This document shows, piece after piece, positions 8,339 to 16,488 of a stretch of 39,557 nt of DNA. The notes under the pieces are model-generated. The model saw only the letters and a program-made list of their open reading frames with translations. It did no database searches and was not told the DNA's origin. The stretch's first letter is position 1; each line of letters starts with the position of its first letter. Location: the NCBI RefSeq assembly GCF_002582035.1, contig NZ_NUQE01000018.1, positions 121,287-160,843 on the forward strand, written 5' to 3'. The translations under genes and the position numbers were made by a program. This stretch comes from Bacillus pseudomycoides (GTDB lineage: Bacteria > Bacillota > Bacilli > Bacillales > Bacillaceae_G).

Positions 8339-9115
8339 ATGAGTGTTCTTGAAGTAAAAGGTTTAACAAAAGTATATCAATCAAAAGGTTCGGTAACGAC
8401 GACAGCGCTGAATAATATTAACTTTAAAATTGAAGAAGGTGAATTTGTCGGTATTATGGGACCATCAGGAAGCGGAAAAACAACGCTTCTAAACTTACTA
8501 GCAACAATTGATAAACCAACATCTGGTCATGTCTATATGAACGGTGAAGAAATTAGTCAAATGCGTGCTGCTAAGCTTGCAGCGTTTCGTCGTACACATT
8601 TAGGATTCATCTTCCAAGATTTTAACTTGCTTGATACGTTATCAATTAAGGAAAATATCATTTTGCCGCTTGTGATGGCAAACCGTCCTGTGAAAGAAAT
8701 TGAAGCGAAAGTATTAGAGATTGCAAAATTTTTAAATATCGAAGAAATTTTAGATAAAAAAGTGTACGAAGTATCAGGTGGTCAGCAGCAACGTGCGGCA
8801 GCAGCGCGGGCTATTATTCATCAACCAACTTTAATTTTAGCTGATGAGCCAACAGGAAACTTAGACTCCAAATCGGCAAAATCGTTAATGGGTGCTCTGC
8901 AAGAACTTCATGAAGAGAAGAAAGTGACGATTGCGATGGTAACGCATGATCCTGTCGCTGCAAGCTATTGCGAACGTATTTTATTTATTCGTGACGGCGA
9001 AATCTTTTCGGAGATTCATAAAGGAGAAACAAAGCAAGCCTTTTTCCAAGAAATATTAGACGTACTTGCGATGTTGGGAGGAGAGCACCATGAACTTTCG
9101 ACAGCTCGCGTTTAA
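8339..9115 (+). CDS. ABC transporter ATP-binding protein (BceA-like)
   Basis: This is the ATPase of a peptide-antibiotic sensing and detoxification transporter. The 258-aa product has Walker A GPSGSGKTT (about residues 40-48), Q-loop FIFQDFNLLDTL, signature VSGGQQQR, Walker B LILADEPTGNLDS and the H-loop VTHD. These match the MacB/LolD/BceA subfamily. ATG 8339 follows GGGGGATG. The permease gene starts inside its last 26 bases, so the pair is translationally coupled. It is the only ATPase gene here although two permeases follow. Confidence 0.93.
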   Translation: MSVLEVKGLTKVYQSKGSVTTTALNNINFKIEEGEFVGIMGPSGSGKTTLLNLLATIDKPTSGHVYMNGEEISQMRAAKLAAFRRTHLGFIFQDFNLLDTLSIKENIILPLVMANRPVKEIEAKVLEIAKFLNIEEILDKKVYEVSGGQQQRAAAARAIIHQPTLILADEPTGNLDSKSAKSLMGALQELHEEKKVTIAMVTHDPVAASYCERILFIRDGEIFSEIHKGETKQAFFQEILDVLAMLGGEHHELSTARV

Positions 9116-10997
9116 TAACGTCAAAAGTAATTGGCGGAATTATAAAGCGTTTTTAATTAGTAGCTGTTTATCGATCATTGTGTTCTTTATGTATGCTTCG
9201 TTTATTCATCATCCTGATGTTGTAGGCGGTAATATTAGTCAGAAAATGCGTGTAGAAAAAGGGTTAGAAGCATCGAATTATATTGTTGTTATTTTTTCAG
9301 CCCTATTCATTTTATATTCAAACTCTATCTTTTTACGGGCTCGCAAAAAAGAATTGGGGCTATTAACATTAATGGGTGCGACAAAAGGGCAATTAGGAAG
9401 AATGATTATACTAGAGCAAATGATACTAGGATGCATTTCCCTTGTCATTGGTATTACTCTTGGTATGCTCTGCTTACCGCTTTTTTTTAAAGCTGTAAGT
9501 GTTGCGGTGGGAATTGAAACATCATTGCCATTTGTATGGAATGGAAAAGCGATTTTGATTACAATTAGTGTCTATCTCGTTCTCTTTTTCGTATTATCAC
9601 TACTAGGGTTATGGACGATACGGAGATTACAAATTGTTGATTTAATCCGGGATGCGAGAAAACAAAGAGTGGAGCCGTTTTCTTTCACATGGTTATTCTT
9701 AGCCGGTTTACTATGTATTATTGTTGCTTACGTTCTTTGTTTCCGCGTAACGTTTATGAATTTTTTTACATACTTCTTACTAATTGTCGGGTTAACAATT
9801 GTCGGAACATATTTTTTATTCACACAAGGAAGTGTTGTTTTGCTAAAAGCGCTGCAAAAAAGAAAGTCTCTTTTTTATCAGCAGCCAAACTTGTTTGTAT
9901 TAAGTAATTTAATTTACAAAATGAAAGATAATGCTCGTTTTTTATTTATCATCTCGATTATTACAGCAGTTGTTGCTTCGGCATCTGGCACGTTATATGT
10001 TTTTTTTGAAGATATGAGCAAGCAAGTTGCTGCAATGCATCCGCATGCTATTGCATATGCGGAAAAAGGGATTGGATCAAATGAAATTATTGATGAGAAA
10101 ACTGTGCAAGCATTGTTGCAAAAACATGGATTTGAAGATGCACGAAAAGCTACACTTGAGATTGCACCAGGGAAAATGAAAGTAAATATGATGGATCAAG
10201 AGCACGAATTTGACTTACCGATCATATCTGAAAAAGAATTTAATAAAGAAGCGAAAAAGCAGAATAAAGAGGAGATTTTTAACGATGTCGGAACTGGTAC
10301 TCTTGTTATAGAAGGTACGGTGACGGATTTTATGGATTTGAGTAAAACTGTGCAATTCACTGTCCAAAATGAAGCGCATACTCTTAAGTTAAATGAAATG
10401 TATACAGATTCTGTGTTTAACGAAACAGGGCTTTTAGTAGTAAACGATGAAGATTATGTAAAGTATGCAAGTGTAGTTCCAGATACTGAGAAACAAAAGT
10501 ATTACGGATATTATATAAAAGACTGGAAAGCGACTGAAGGACTTGCGACAGATATGAGGAACGAAATTGCTCCGGAAAAACAAAGAGCTTTTTCAAATTC
10601 GAGTTTATTGTACAAAGAAGTAAAAGAGAACGGCTCAATCACAATGTTTATCGGATTCTTTGTAACAATACTATTTTTCTTCTTCGCTTGTAGTATGACA
10701 TACTTTAAATGGTTTAACGATAAAGAACAAGACCGCATTCAGTTTCATTCATTAAAAAGAATCGGTATGACAGATGAAGAAATTCGCAAAATTGCAGTTC
10801 GGCAAATGGGAGCAGTGTTCTTTACACCAATTGCAGTTGGTGTCGTGCATAGCGGATTTGCATTATATACGTTAGGAAACATGTTGCATTTAGACTTATG
10901 GAAGTCAGGAGCTATTATTATTACAGCATACGTACTAGCATCAGCACTATATTTTGCAATTGCACAAAGAGGATATTTAAAGCACGTAAAAAGCTAG
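9090..10997 (+). CDS. Bce-type ABC transporter permease, copy 1
   Basis: This is the membrane subunit partnered with the ATPase just upstream. The 635-aa product has the BceB/FtsX layout: an N-terminal helix (FLISSCLSIIVFFMYAS), three helices including the ARKKELGLLTLMGATKGQL coupling segment, further helices, then a large extracellular domain of about 200 residues (roughly 310-520) before the last three helices, the second of which follows FKWFNDKEQDRIQFHSLKRIG. The large loop is the expected ligand- and kinase-interacting part. ATG 9090 follows GGGAGGAG; the longer frame from 9066 lacks a site. The gene runs into a perfect palindromic terminator. Confidence 0.92.
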   Translation: MNFRQLAFNNVKSNWRNYKAFLISSCLSIIVFFMYASFIHHPDVVGGNISQKMRVEKGLEASNYIVVIFSALFILYSNSIFLRARKKELGLLTLMGATKGQLGRMIILEQMILGCISLVIGITLGMLCLPLFFKAVSVAVGIETSLPFVWNGKAILITISVYLVLFFVLSLLGLWTIRRLQIVDLIRDARKQRVEPFSFTWLFLAGLLCIIVAYVLCFRVTFMNFFTYFLLIVGLTIVGTYFLFTQGSVVLLKALQKRKSLFYQQPNLFVLSNLIYKMKDNARFLFIISIITAVVASASGTLYVFFEDMSKQVAAMHPHAIAYAEKGIGSNEIIDEKTVQALLQKHGFEDARKATLEIAPGKMKVNMMDQEHEFDLPIISEKEFNKEAKKQNKEEIFNDVGTGTLVIEGTVTDFMDLSKTVQFTVQNEAHTLKLNEMYTDSVFNETGLLVVNDEDYVKYASVVPDTEKQKYYGYYIKDWKATEGLATDMRNEIAPEKQRAFSNSSLLYKEVKENGSITMFIGFFVTILFFFFACSMTYFKWFNDKEQDRIQFHSLKRIGMTDEEIRKIAVRQMGAVFFTPIAVGVVHSGFALYTLGNMLHLDLWKSGAIIITAYVLASALYFAIAQRGYLKHVKS

Positions 10998-11017
10998 GAG
11001 TTCCTAGCTTTTTACGT
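10984..11017 (+). terminator. Palindromic terminator between the two permease genes
   Basis: A perfect 16-bp inverted repeat (10984-10999 with 11002-11017, core AAAAAGCTAGGA) with a 2-nt centre. The first permease's stop codon TAG lies within the left arm, and the T-rich right arm supplies the U tract. It would reduce read-through into the second permease. Confidence 0.85.
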
Positions 11018-11046
11018 ATGTAACGGGGGTTAAAGGGGGTGAAAAG

Positions 11047-12954
11047 GTGAAGTTTTACCAACTTACTTTTCAAAATGTTAGAGGGAATTGGCACAACTAC
11101 AAAATATTTTTCTTAAGCAGTTGTTTTTCTATATTTGCTTTTTTTATGTATACATCTATTATTTTGCATCCTCACATAAATGATGTGTATAAGGGAGTAC
11201 AATCGGGCATTATTGTGTGTGATGTGATTGTAATTGCTTTTTCCATTATATTCATTCTTTATTCTAGTTCGATCTTTATACAATCTCGTAAAAAAGAATT
11301 TGGGCTATTTATATTAATGGGAGCTACGAAAGTGAATCTCATATGTATGCTGATAATGGAGCAAATGGCAGTTGGACTCATTGCGAGCTTTGCCGGGATT
11401 GGGATTGGTCTACTATTTTTAAAGCTATTTTTTATGATTTTTAGTTTATTGCTTAACATGCCGAATCAATTGTCGTTTATTTTTAGTCTAAAAGCTGTTG
11501 TTATAACGATTATGACATATGGTGTTATATTTCTTCTTTTATCCATTTTTAGTGCACTGCGTATATGGAAAATAGAAATCATTCATTTATTAAAGGAAAT
11601 TCAGGAAGGGAAGAATGAAACAAAAAGTAAGAGGTGGCTTTGTTGGTTCGGTTTCGTCTGTATAGGAATTGGCTATGGTTTAACAACAAAAGTGACGATG
11701 ATGAACATTGTTGTGTATTTTATACCTGTTTCCATTTTAACGACAATCGGTACGTATTTTGTATGTACACATGGTACGATTCAAGTATTACAATGGATTA
11801 AAAGTAGAAAGAGTGTGATGTATCAATATCCGCATTTATTCGTTGTCAATCAGTTGTTACATACAATAAAAGATAATCGACGTTTTTTCTTTATTTTATC
11901 TATGTTAACAACGATAGTAGTAACAGCTACAGGCTCTGTCTATTTATTTTTTTCAAGTATGAAAGAACAACTTCGTTACGATCAGCCTCATGCTTTCTCA
12001 TATGTTGAAAAAGGGATTGGTTCTAAGGAAGTAATGGAGAAAGAAACGGTTGAAAATCTGTTCCGTAAGCATGGTGTCGATGATTTTCGTTATGTAACGT
12101 TTGTTGGAATCCCAGCAACATTTCAGTTGGATTCTGATAAAGAGTCTTATGCAACTGTAATCAGCGAAGATGAGTATAATAGAGAAGCAAAAAGGCAGTC
12201 GAAGCCGCAGATTCATCCAAAAGAAGGAACCGTAACATTTATTTATTATACTTCTTATGATATTCCGCCTCGGCATCATAAGAAGTATATAAATTTTAAA
12301 GTGTTAGAAGAAACATGTCAATTTGCATATAACGGAGCATATGAAGGAAATGTATTTAATACGGATAGTAGTCAGCGCAGTGGTAGATTTCTCGTTATGC
12401 ATAATCAAGATTTTCAAAAGCTTTCTCGTCAGGTTCCTGACCATGAAAAATATGTATATAGTGGATATGAATTAAGAGATTGGGAGAATACAGAAGCGTT
12501 AGGTGAAGAATTACAAGCTCATATTTCAAAAGGCACGGAAGAGATAACGCGCAATAATATGCTCGTATATAAGGTGACGAAAGACGGAGGGAATCTCGTA
12601 TTATTTATCGGTTCGTTCATTAGTGTTCTCTTTTTTCTAGCGTCATGTAGCACCGTTTATTTTAAGTGGTTTCATAATATTGAATACGACCGCATGCAAT
12701 ATCAAGCTCTTTTAAAAATAGGGATGACGAAGCAAGAAATATATAAGATTTCACGTTGGCAATTAGGGATTCTATTCTTTTTTCCCGTTTTATTTGGAAG
12801 CATACATAGTGCAGTTGCATTGCATACGTACTATGTTTCCTTTTTTATATCTAAATCATTTGGGCTCGTTTTAGAGGTTATTGCAGTTTATCTCATCGCG
12901 TGTATACTCTATTTCTTCTTTGCGCAAAAAGAATATATGAAACATATAGGCTAG
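11047..12954 (+). CDS. Bce-type ABC transporter permease, copy 2 (paralogue)
   Basis: A second 635-aa permease with the same layout: an N-terminal helix after FQNVRGNWHNYKIFFLSS, the coupling segment SRKKEFGLFILMGATKVNL, central helices, an extracellular domain of about 200 residues and final helices after FKWFHNIEYDRMQYQALLKIG. Alignment by eye with copy 1 is continuous at both ends and much weaker in the extracellular domain, so the pair is an old tandem duplication with divergence in the presumed ligand-sensing part. It has no ATPase of its own and presumably shares the upstream one. GTG 11047 follows AAGGGGGTG. Whether it is a working transporter half, a sensor or a relic is not visible. 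Confidence 0.9.
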   Translation: MKFYQLTFQNVRGNWHNYKIFFLSSCFSIFAFFMYTSIILHPHINDVYKGVQSGIIVCDVIVIAFSIIFILYSSSIFIQSRKKEFGLFILMGATKVNLICMLIMEQMAVGLIASFAGIGIGLLFLKLFFMIFSLLLNMPNQLSFIFSLKAVVITIMTYGVIFLLLSIFSALRIWKIEIIHLLKEIQEGKNETKSKRWLCWFGFVCIGIGYGLTTKVTMMNIVVYFIPVSILTTIGTYFVCTHGTIQVLQWIKSRKSVMYQYPHLFVVNQLLHTIKDNRRFFFILSMLTTIVVTATGSVYLFFSSMKEQLRYDQPHAFSYVEKGIGSKEVMEKETVENLFRKHGVDDFRYVTFVGIPATFQLDSDKESYATVISEDEYNREAKRQSKPQIHPKEGTVTFIYYTSYDIPPRHHKKYINFKVLEETCQFAYNGAYEGNVFNTDSSQRSGRFLVMHNQDFQKLSRQVPDHEKYVYSGYELRDWENTEALGEELQAHISKGTEEITRNNMLVYKVTKDGGNLVLFIGSFISVLFFLASCSTVYFKWFHNIEYDRMQYQALLKIGMTKQEIYKISRWQLGILFFFPVLFGSIHSAVALHTYYVSFFISKSFGLVLEVIAVYLIACILYFFFAQKEYMKHIG

Positions 12955-12974
12955 CTCTAGCTAGTCTTTTTTGT
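12949..12974 (+). terminator. Intrinsic terminator after permease copy 2
   Basis: GGCTAG (12949-12954) pairs with CTAGTC (12961-12966), with additional inner AGCT pairing, followed by TTTTTTG. It includes the stop codon, as in copy 1. Confidence 0.8.
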
Positions 12975-13014
12975 TTTAATATTCGAAAAATAAGTAGAAG
13001 AATATAGATGTTTA

Positions 13015-13023
13015 TGGTATAAC
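13015..13023 (+). promoter_or_regulatory. Extended -10 promoter candidate for pheA
   Basis: TG at 13015-13016, one base, TATAAC at 13018-13023, about 30 bases before the start. The -35 region is poor, so the extended TG would carry the promoter. Confidence 0.45.
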
Positions 13024-13051
13024 AGTAAGAAAACGAAAAAGAGGGGACAAG

Positions 13052-13906
13052 ATGACGATTCGAGTGGGCTATTTAGGACCAGAAGCAACATTTACAAATA
13101 TGGCGGTGAGTCGTTTCTTTCCTGAGGCTGAACATGTACCGTATCGAACCATTCCAGATTGTATGGATGCAGCAGCAAATGATGTTGTCGATTTTGCCGT
13201 TGTACCACTTGAAAATGCAATTGAAGGCTCTGTAAATATTACGATCGATTATCTTGTACATGAACAGACGCTGCCGATTGTTGGCGAAATTACAGTGCCT
13301 GTACGGCAACATTTGCTCGTTCATCCGCAGCACGCACAAGTATGGCAAGACGTATATGCGGTACATTCTCATCCGCATGCGATTGCGCAATGTCATAAGT
13401 TTTTAAGTCAAGAATTAAAAGGTGTGACGGTGCGTGATATGACATCAACAAGTGCTGCCGCGCAGTTTGTAATGGAGCATCCAGAAGAAAAAATTGCAGC
13501 AATTTCCAATGAGGCTGCAGCTGAAAGATATGGATTATCCATTGCTCAACATGATATTCATACTCATAAAAATAATCATACACGTTTTCTCGTATTGCAT
13601 AAGAACGAACAAGTGGAATTGCCAAGAAGCGGAGAGCACCGCGGGACGAAAACAACGCTTATGGTAACGTTACCTTCAGATTATGCAGGCGCGTTATATC
13701 AAGTGTTATCCGCATTTGCATGGAGAAAATTAAACCTTTCTAAAATTGAGTCTCGGCCGATGAAAACAGGTCTCGGTAATTACTTCTTCTTAATTGATGT
13801 GGAGAAAGAGTATGATGATGTTCTGCTTCCAGGGGTGAGAATGGAGTTAGAAGCACTTGGCTTTTCTGTCACATTACTTGGGAGTTATTCCTCTTATTGG
13901 GTGTGA
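13052..13906 (+). CDS. pheA: Prephenate dehydratase
   Basis: The enzyme converts prephenate to phenylpyruvate, the committed step to phenylalanine. The 284-aa protein has the two-lobed catalytic domain (start VGYLGPEATFT; VVPLENAIEGSV; catalytic NHTRFLVL near residue 180) and a C-terminal ACT domain with the phenylalanine-binding ESRPMKTGLGNYFFLID motif, so feedback inhibition by phenylalanine is expected. It is the monofunctional form without a chorismate mutase domain. GAGGGG precedes the ATG. In B. subtilis, as I recall, pheB lies between obg and pheA; here the Bce cassette takes that place and no pheB is seen. Confidence 0.96.
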   Translation: MTIRVGYLGPEATFTNMAVSRFFPEAEHVPYRTIPDCMDAAANDVVDFAVVPLENAIEGSVNITIDYLVHEQTLPIVGEITVPVRQHLLVHPQHAQVWQDVYAVHSHPHAIAQCHKFLSQELKGVTVRDMTSTSAAAQFVMEHPEEKIAAISNEAAAERYGLSIAQHDIHTHKNNHTRFLVLHKNEQVELPRSGEHRGTKTTLMVTLPSDYAGALYQVLSAFAWRKLNLSKIESRPMKTGLGNYFFLIDVEKEYDDVLLPGVRMELEALGFSVTLLGSYSSYWV

Positions 13907-13911
13907 AAAAG

Positions 13912-13945
13912 AAAATCCCATTGCATATGCAGTGGGATTTTTATT
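13912..13945. terminator. Bidirectional terminator between pheA and the MOSC gene
   Basis: AAAATCCCA and TGGGATTTTT flank a nearly self-complementary centre (TTGCATATGCAG). There are T tracts on both strands, so it serves the two convergent genes. Confidence 0.88.
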
Positions 13946-14588
13946 TGAATTTTTCTAATCGTGCGGTCAATGATTTTCGCCAATCTTCTGCGAGTTCGGG
14001 AACTGCGATAATCCTTTCCATGTCATCTACATCTTTTTGTCCCCGGAAATATACTTCGTTCGCAAATAGAATGGAAACTTGCTGTGGATGACGTTCAAGT
14101 AATGTAACTTGTGAATCTTTACGAACTGTTCCTTCTTGCAAAACGCGGCATAAATATCCTGTATAGCCAGTTTCGACAATGCGAGGTAAAATACCAGGAA
14201 TGCAGAGTCTTTTCGAAATTGTACTACATGGGATTCTTCCTTGCGTTACTTGAACAATTGCATCTCCAAGCTGATAGATGTCCCCAATATAAACATTCTG
14301 CTCTAGCATATTTGTAACTGTTATATTTTCTCCGAATGCAGATGTAGGAAGTGATGTATGAAACTCGTTTTCCCACAGCTCATAATGTTCATAAGGATAG
14401 ACACAAACGGCACGATCAGGCCCTCCGTGAAAACGTAAGTCCGCAACACCATCTCCTCGAAATCCATCTTTTGATAAAAAAGCATCATCAACAAGCAGTT
14501 TACATATGCCAGTTGTCATTTCTTTATCCTCTGCATATTGGACTGTTTTTGGTTTCCCGATGCTAAAATGAATGAGTTCGATTCCCAT
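13941..14588 (-). CDS. MOSC domain protein, YiiM-like
   Basis: MOSC proteins are sulfur-carrier or molybdenum-cofactor-related enzymes; the YiiM branch has been linked to protection against N-hydroxylated base analogues. The 215-aa product shows the family's LRFHGGPDRAVCVYPYEHY segment (residues 51-69), the GENITV loop and the conserved cysteine Cys121 in GRIPCSTISKRL that would bind sulfur or metal. A C-terminal three-helix extension is expected from about residue 160 (VRKDSQVTLLERHPQQVSI). ATG at 14588 follows GGGAAGGGAG on this strand. It is convergent with pheA and shares a terminator. The substrate is not deducible. Confidence 0.85.
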   Translation of the reverse strand: MGIELIHFSIGKPKTVQYAEDKEMTTGICKLLVDDAFLSKDGFRGDGVADLRFHGGPDRAVCVYPYEHYELWENEFHTSLPTSAFGENITVTNMLEQNVYIGDIYQLGDAIVQVTQGRIPCSTISKRLCIPGILPRIVETGYTGYLCRVLQEGTVRKDSQVTLLERHPQQVSILFANEVYFRGQKDVDDMERIIAVPELAEDWRKSLTARLEKFK

Positions 14589-14639
14589 ATATTTTCTCCC
14601 TTCCCACTATTTTTTCTATTGTAGCATGGATAAAAACAA

Positions 14640-14682
14640 AAAAATGCACAGAGATAGTAAAAATTCTCTGTGCGTTTTTTTA
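14640..14682 (-). terminator. Terminator of the nifS-niaR operon
   Basis: GCACAGAGA (14646-14654) and TCTCTGTGC (14665-14673) form a 9-bp stem with A/T runs on both sides, giving a U tract on the minus strand after niaR. Confidence 0.85.
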
Positions 14683-15225
14683 ATAAACAAGAAATCCAGC
14701 TCGGTCTAATGCCTCACAAGCTGCATTTAATTTGTCAATAGAATCTGCTTCAATTGTATGCAAATGAATTCCATCTGTAAGCTGAGATAGATAAGTTGCT
14801 TTTGTTTCTTCAATCTTTTTTAAATATTGTTCAAGTTCAAATCGGTTACTTACCAGAATCAAAGCAGTTAAATCTCCGTACACTGGATGTTCCACTTTTA
14901 CATCTTTAATTGTAACTCCATGGTCAACAAGTATTGTAAGCTCTTGGCGTACTTGTGATGGCTGGTGCTGAGAAACAATCTTGCGTTCGAATGTAGTATG
15001 TTGTTTTTCTGACGGTTTTAAATATAAATATCCTTGTGCCGTTGCTATAATGGGTTCATTTCGTGCTTTTAATAAAGAAATATCTTGTACGATAACCTGA
15101 CGGCTTACGTTTGTTTTCTTTGCTAATTCACTGCCAGATAACGGCTTACTTGCAGCAAGGAGCCATTGTAAAATGAGCTGTCTTCTTTCCTCACCTAAAA
15201 TCTTTTTTTGTTCATTTTGATTCAT
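14680..15225 (-). CDS. niaR: NAD biosynthesis repressor NiaR (YrxA)
   Basis: NiaR represses NAD synthesis and niacin uptake genes when nicotinic acid is plentiful. The 181-aa protein has an N-terminal winged helix (residues about 12-65: QLILQWLLAASKPLSGSELAKKTNVSRQVI is covered by positions 15-44) and a C-terminal 3H domain with the metal-binding histidines in VDHGVTIKD, VEHPVYGD and GIHLHTIE. Its start overlaps the nifS-like stop in an ATGA junction, so both are made from one mRNA. It lies opposite the nadBCA operon it most likely controls, next to a candidate operator. Confidence 0.92.
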   Translation of the reverse strand: MNQNEQKKILGEERRQLILQWLLAASKPLSGSELAKKTNVSRQVIVQDISLLKARNEPIIATAQGYLYLKPSEKQHTTFERKIVSQHQPSQVRQELTILVDHGVTIKDVKVEHPVYGDLTALILVSNRFELEQYLKKIEETKATYLSQLTDGIHLHTIEADSIDKLNAACEALDRAGFLVY

Positions 15226-16364
15226 TTCCTATTAACCCCTCTATTAAATTGATTTCCAATTGCTATAAGTGCATGAATTGTTGTATCAATATGTTCTGTT
15301 GTTGTTTGATGTCCGAATGAAAAGCGGACATACTGCTTTGCTTCGTCATATTCTTTGCCGATGGCAAGCATCGTTTTAGAAGGCTCCTGTTTTCCGATTT
15401 GACAAGCGCTTCCTGTGGAAATAGCAATACCGCGGCGATTGCACTCTAGCATTGTATACTGGCCTTCTATTCCTTTTATTGTAACCCCAATGATATGCGG
15501 CAAACAAGAAGTAGAATGGCCTTCAATTTGTATTTCGTGTGAAATAGCTTGTAATTGCTGAATAAAGTAAGCTCGTAATTCTTGTAAACGAGTCACTTCC
15601 AGTTGTTGATTCTTTAACCTGTGCTGCGCTGCTGTAATAAACGAAGCGATGCCAGGGACATTCACGGTGCCGGGGCGAAATCCTTTTTCATGAGAGGTGC
15701 CAGGAAACACTTGCCCCCAACGAACTTGTGGATTTATATAGCATGCTCCCACCCCTTTTGGACCGTAAATTTTATGAGCAGAAACAGAGAGACTATCAAT
15801 ATTCATCTTAGTTACATCGATTGGTATTTTCCCAAATGTTTGCACGCAATCTGTATGAAATAAGACGTTATGTTTTTTGAGAATGTCCCCAATTTTAGCA
15901 ATTGGTTGCAGCGTGCCGATTTCAGAGTTTCCATGTTGGATGCTAGCAAGCACAGTGTGTTCTGTAATAGAACGCTCGAGTGCGTCCAGTTGAATCATTC
16001 CAAAGCGCTCCACAGGAATTTCAGTAATTTCATAGCCCTGCTGCTGAAGAAGATGAAAGTAATTTCGGATAGATGCATGTTCCATAGGTGTTGTAATGAT
16101 ATGATTTCCATTTCGAGCATTTAGTAATGATTGAATCGCAAGATAGTTGGACTCTGATCCGCCGCTCGTAAAAAAGACCCCTTGTTCTTTCCCGCTAATC
16201 ATTGTAGCCAATGCTTGGCGGCAAGACTGTAATAAAGAGGAGGCGGTACCGCCAATATCATGCAAGCTTTGTTCATTTCCAAAATAATGTTCAGCGGCTT
16301 TTGTATACGTCTCTAGCGCTTCTTTACTCATCGGTGTTGTTGCAGCATAATCCATATATATCAT
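15222..16364 (-). CDS. nifS: Cysteine desulfurase NifS-like (NadS), for NadA Fe-S cluster
   Basis: A PLP enzyme that removes sulfur from cysteine. In Bacillus, the copy paired with nad genes is held to supply sulfur for the iron-sulfur cluster of quinolinate synthase NadA. The 380-aa sequence has MDYAATTPM at the start, PLP-binding SGGSESNY, HTDCVQTFGKI, the Schiff-base Lys198 in SAHKIYGPKG and the persulfide Cys321 in STGSACQIG. Divergent from nadB across a 118-bp regulatory gap and coupled to niaR. The ATG at 16364 follows AGAAAGGGC on this strand. Confidence 0.93.
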   Translation of the reverse strand: MIYMDYAATTPMSKEALETYTKAAEHYFGNEQSLHDIGGTASSLLQSCRQALATMISGKEQGVFFTSGGSESNYLAIQSLLNARNGNHIITTPMEHASIRNYFHLLQQQGYEITEIPVERFGMIQLDALERSITEHTVLASIQHGNSEIGTLQPIAKIGDILKKHNVLFHTDCVQTFGKIPIDVTKMNIDSLSVSAHKIYGPKGVGACYINPQVRWGQVFPGTSHEKGFRPGTVNVPGIASFITAAQHRLKNQQLEVTRLQELRAYFIQQLQAISHEIQIEGHSTSCLPHIIGVTIKGIEGQYTMLECNRRGIAISTGSACQIGKQEPSKTMLAIGKEYDEAKQYVRFSFGHQTTTEHIDTTIHALIAIGNQFNRGVNRK

Positions 16365-16393
16365 AGAGCATAGCCCTTTCTTTATAAGATTTT

Positions 16394-16457
16394 ATTATCA
16401 TTTTATAAAAAGCTCTTGTCATTATTTTAAATATATGTAAATATAGGTGTCAAGACA
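16394..16457. promoter_or_regulatory. Divergent nad promoters with a NiaR-type operator
   Basis: Minus-strand promoter: ATGACA and GATAAT (plus-strand positions 16417-16422 and 16394-16399, 17-bp spacer). Plus-strand promoter: TTGTCA 16416-16421 and TAAATA near 16438-16443. The two -35 boxes occupy the same bases. A perfect palindrome TGTC-AA-GACA at 16448-16457 lies at the likely start of the nadB transcript, and a half-like CTTGTCA is in the shared -35. I infer that this is the NiaR box because niaR is adjacent; a motif comparison was not possible. Confidence 0.6.
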
Positions 16458-16488
16458 GTTGAAAAGTGTAAAGTAGGGGGCAATGAAA

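Noticed and set aside
13897-14566. Several short plus-strand frames opposite the MOSC gene
   Set aside because: They are antisense shadows without ribosome sites, and the minus-strand gene has clear motifs.
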